Part shown: positions 5,444 through 6,945 of the stretch, one piece after another
Position numbering within the stretch: the first letter of the stretch is position 1
How the letters are laid out: each line of letters opens with the position of its first letter
NCBI GenBank assembly: GCA_955652545.1
Contig: CATPCA010000341.1
Span: 1-6,945 of the forward strand
DNA length: 6,945 nucleotides
Direction of reading: 5' to 3'
Origin: Candidatus Dormiibacterota bacterium
Lineage (GTDB): Bacteria; Chloroflexota; Dormibacteria; UBA8260
Notes under the pieces: generated by a model
The model's input: the letters and a program-made list of their open reading frames with translations, nothing else
Told to the model about the DNA's origin: nothing
Databases searched by the model: none
Made by a program: the position numbers and the translations under genes

Positions 5444-5459
5444 GCGGCTCGAGCCGCTC
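5442..5459. terminator. Perfect 18-base palindrome between convergent genes
   Basis: GAGCGGCTC (5442-5450) is followed at once by its exact complement GAGCCGCTC (5451-5459). It starts within the SDR stop codon and ends four bases before the stop of the opposite gene. As RNA it can form a GC-rich hairpin in both directions, so it likely acts as a shared bidirectional terminator; no T-run follows on either strand. Confidence 0.6.
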
Positions 5460-5463
5460 GCGA

Positions 5464-6945
5464 TCAGTGCAGGTCGAGGACGAAACGCAGGGGCGGTGAG
5501 GTACCGCTCAAGAACAGGCCTCGTGCCGTCACCGCGTGCGTGACCACGATGCGATACACGCTCGTGCCCCCGCTGCTCGACAGCAGCGTCACCGATGAGA
5601 TCACGCCGCGGGCGGGCGGGCTGCCGGTCGAGCCCGCGGGCACGGTGCCGTTGAAGGCGACCAACATCGTGGTCGGGTTGGTGAACGCCACCGTGATCTT
5701 CGGGCTGTTGCCCGTGCTGCCGCTCACCGGCCCCATGTCGAAGACCATGCGAAGGTAGCCGGACTGCTGCCCGTAGCGGATGTCGCGCACCTGGAAGCCG
5801 GTGGCGCCCGCCCCGAAGGTCTGCACGGTCTGCGGCGGGGCGACGGCCGTCTTCGGCGCGCCTGTCGCCGGGGCCCGTGCCGGTGGGGCCGCGGTTGGCG
5901 CTGCCGTCGGTGCGTGCGCCGGCGCCGACGTGGCCGGCAGCGCGCGGGCTGTGGGGCTGGTTGACGGCGTCGCTCGGTGGCCGACCACCAGGACCGTGAT
6001 GAAGATGATCGCGACCGCTGCGATGGCGGCGATGATGCGCCGGTCGGGGTTGGCACCCCTCACCGTCGTCACGATCGCCCGCCCGCCGGCGGTCGCGGCG
6101 TCGCCGCCCTGTCCGAGCAGGGTTCCCGTAGCGGCCAGGGCGCGGCGCATGCGCATTGCCACGCCGACCTGCTCGCGTGCCACCGCGCGGCTGTGCCGTC
6201 CCGGCGGGATCGGCCTCACCGGGGCCGGCGGGGCCGGTGAGGCGTCGGCCGCAGCCCGCGGGTACGACGAGGCACCAAAGGCGTTCCAGGCAGCAGGCTC
6301 AGTCAGCGTGGTCTCGCGCGGATCGTCCTTCGTTCTGGGCGGCGTCGCGGGCGCCACCGCGTCCGGGGTCTTCGCCACCAGGGTCTCGGTCGGCGGGCGG
6401 ACCGGCGCGAGCCGGGCGGCATCCGGGATACCCGTCAACTCGACGTCCGTCGCTTCCGCGGCGATGTCAGCCACAGGCTCGGTGCGGGCGGCGGGCAACC
6501 GCCGGCCCCGCGGAGGCGCCGCGCCGCTGACGATCTGGGCCGACTCCTCGACTGCGTCGGCGCGGCGGGCCAGCGTGAGGCGAACAGCCACGGCGTCGCG
6601 GATCCGAGACAGGAGCACCGAACGGCCGGTTGACGGCACCCGGGTCGGAACACCGGCCGGCATCGGCGGGGGCGCCACCGGCGCCGGAACGGGGGTCACG
6701 CCCTCCTCCCAGTGCGGCACCTCATCTCCCGGCGACATGTCCCAGCCTCGTGACGGCACGTCGGCCTCGAACCAGGGGTAGTCGTGACGAATGACCTCGA
6801 CCGGGGGCTGCGGCTGCGCGTCCACCTGCGTAGCGGCTGCGGCTATCAAAGCACGCCGCTCGTCCGCGGATGGCCGGGTCGGTTCGCTGGTCCACGAGCG
6901 TTCCTCGGCGGGGCTCCCCACGAACGGAAGATCGGGCTGAACGTC
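5464..6945 (-). CDS. Single-span membrane protein with AMIN-like extracytoplasmic domain (5' end probably outside)
   Basis: The frame stays open to the right edge (493 codons visible). A GTG at 6921 is possible but has no ribosome site, and coding-like sequence (DVQPDLPF) continues upstream, so the start is probably outside. Numbered from 6921, residues 1-290 are a low-complexity Pro/Ala/Arg-rich, probably disordered region with no signal peptide. It includes an acidic, Trp-rich patch at 48-73 (YPWFEAD, RGWDMSPGD, HWEE). A membrane helix lies at about 295-313, preceded by NPDRR, which places the N-terminus inside. A Pro/Ala/Thr linker (about 314-372) leads to a beta-rich domain at 375-485 (GFQVRDIRYG, YLRMVFDMG, final LRFVLDLH), resembling AMIN domains that bind peptidoglycan or envelope partners. 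The topology suggests a cell-envelope scaffold. No catalytic motif is visible and the AMIN link is moderate. Confidence 0.7.
   Translation of the reverse strand, partial: DVQPDLPFVGSPAEERSWTSEPTRPSADERRALIAAAATQVDAQPQPPVEVIRHDYPWFEADVPSRGWDMSPGDEVPHWEEGVTPVPAPVAPPPMPAGVPTRVPSTGRSVLLSRIRDAVAVRLTLARRADAVEESAQIVSGAAPPRGRRLPAARTEPVADIAAEATDVELTGIPDAARLAPVRPPTETLVAKTPDAVAPATPPRTKDDPRETTLTEPAAWNAFGASSYPRAAADASPAPPAPVRPIPPGRHSRAVAREQVGVAMRMRRALAATGTLLGQGGDAATAGGRAIVTTVRGANPDRRIIAAIAAVAIIFITVLVVGHRATPSTSPTARALPATSAPAHAPTAAPTAAPPARAPATGAPKTAVAPPQTVQTFGAGATGFQVRDIRYGQQSGYLRMVFDMGPVSGSTGNSPKITVAFTNPTTMLVAFNGTVPAGSTGSPPARGVISSVTLLSSSGGTSVYRIVVTHAVTARGLFLSGTSPPLRFVLDLH

Noticed and set aside
5877..5940. 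Short GC-rich repetitive stretch that could look like a tandem repeat
   Set aside because: It encodes the degenerate Ala-Pro-Thr linker of the AMIN-like protein; the units are irregular and explained by the coding sequence.
5780..6781. Long plus-strand open frame (333 codons) opposite the AMIN-like protein gene
   Set aside because: Its Ala/Gly/Arg-rich translation has no domain and arises from the high-GC antisense of a Pro/Ala-rich gene; the minus-strand frame has a membrane helix and a folded C-terminal domain.
1..6945. Search for mobile elements, attachment sites, CRISPR, tRNA or a defence system
   Set aside because: No transposase, integrase, terminal inverted repeats, spaced direct repeats, tRNA-like cloverleaf or defence-type domain was seen; codon use is uniform across the window.

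Overview
The window is compact, GC-rich bacterial chromosome with strong G/C preference at third codon positions, ATG and GTG starts, several starts that look leaderless, and 1- or 4-base gene overlaps. This suits Actinomycetota or a similar high-GC lineage such as Dormibacterota/Chloroflexota. No rRNA or other marker is present, so the phylum is not settled. I see no tRNA, rRNA, CRISPR array, insertion sequence or prophage gene, and no gene-free stretch above 300 bases.

Region 1 (1-2890, minus strand) is a tight three-gene operon read right to left: a TetR-family regulator, a GlpD-like FAD-dependent glycerol-3-phosphate dehydrogenase, and the N-terminal half of an alkyl-DHAP-synthase-like FAD oxidase that runs off the left edge. 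Both junctions are 4-base stop/start overlaps (ATGA, then GTGA). GlpD makes dihydroxyacetone phosphate and the AGPS family acts on acyl-DHAP, so the set reads as a regulated glycerophosphate or ether-lipid redox module. A likely autoregulatory operator overlaps the tetR start and its predicted promoter.

Region 2 (2891-3767) has a 40-codon single-span membrane miniprotein divergent from tetR. Converging on it is a secreted FKBP-type peptidyl-prolyl isomerase lipoprotein on the minus strand. A 70-base divergent promoter region follows.

Region 3 (3768-5443, plus strand) holds a 65-aa unrecognised C-x2-C ... H-x3-C protein, a stand-alone LON substrate-binding-domain protein with a predicted leaderless start, and a classical short-chain dehydrogenase that overlaps the LON gene by one base.

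Region 4 (5444-6945) has a perfect 18-base palindrome between convergent stops. It is followed by a minus-strand gene for a membrane protein with a long disordered cytoplasmic part, one membrane span, and an extracytoplasmic domain resembling AMIN. That gene is open to the right edge, so its N-terminus is probably missing.

Nothing here amounts to a clearly new multi-gene system. The best candidates for novelty are the two small uncharacterised proteins, the AMIN-like anchored protein, the AGPS/GlpD/TetR pairing with its operator, and the near-leaderless promoter style.
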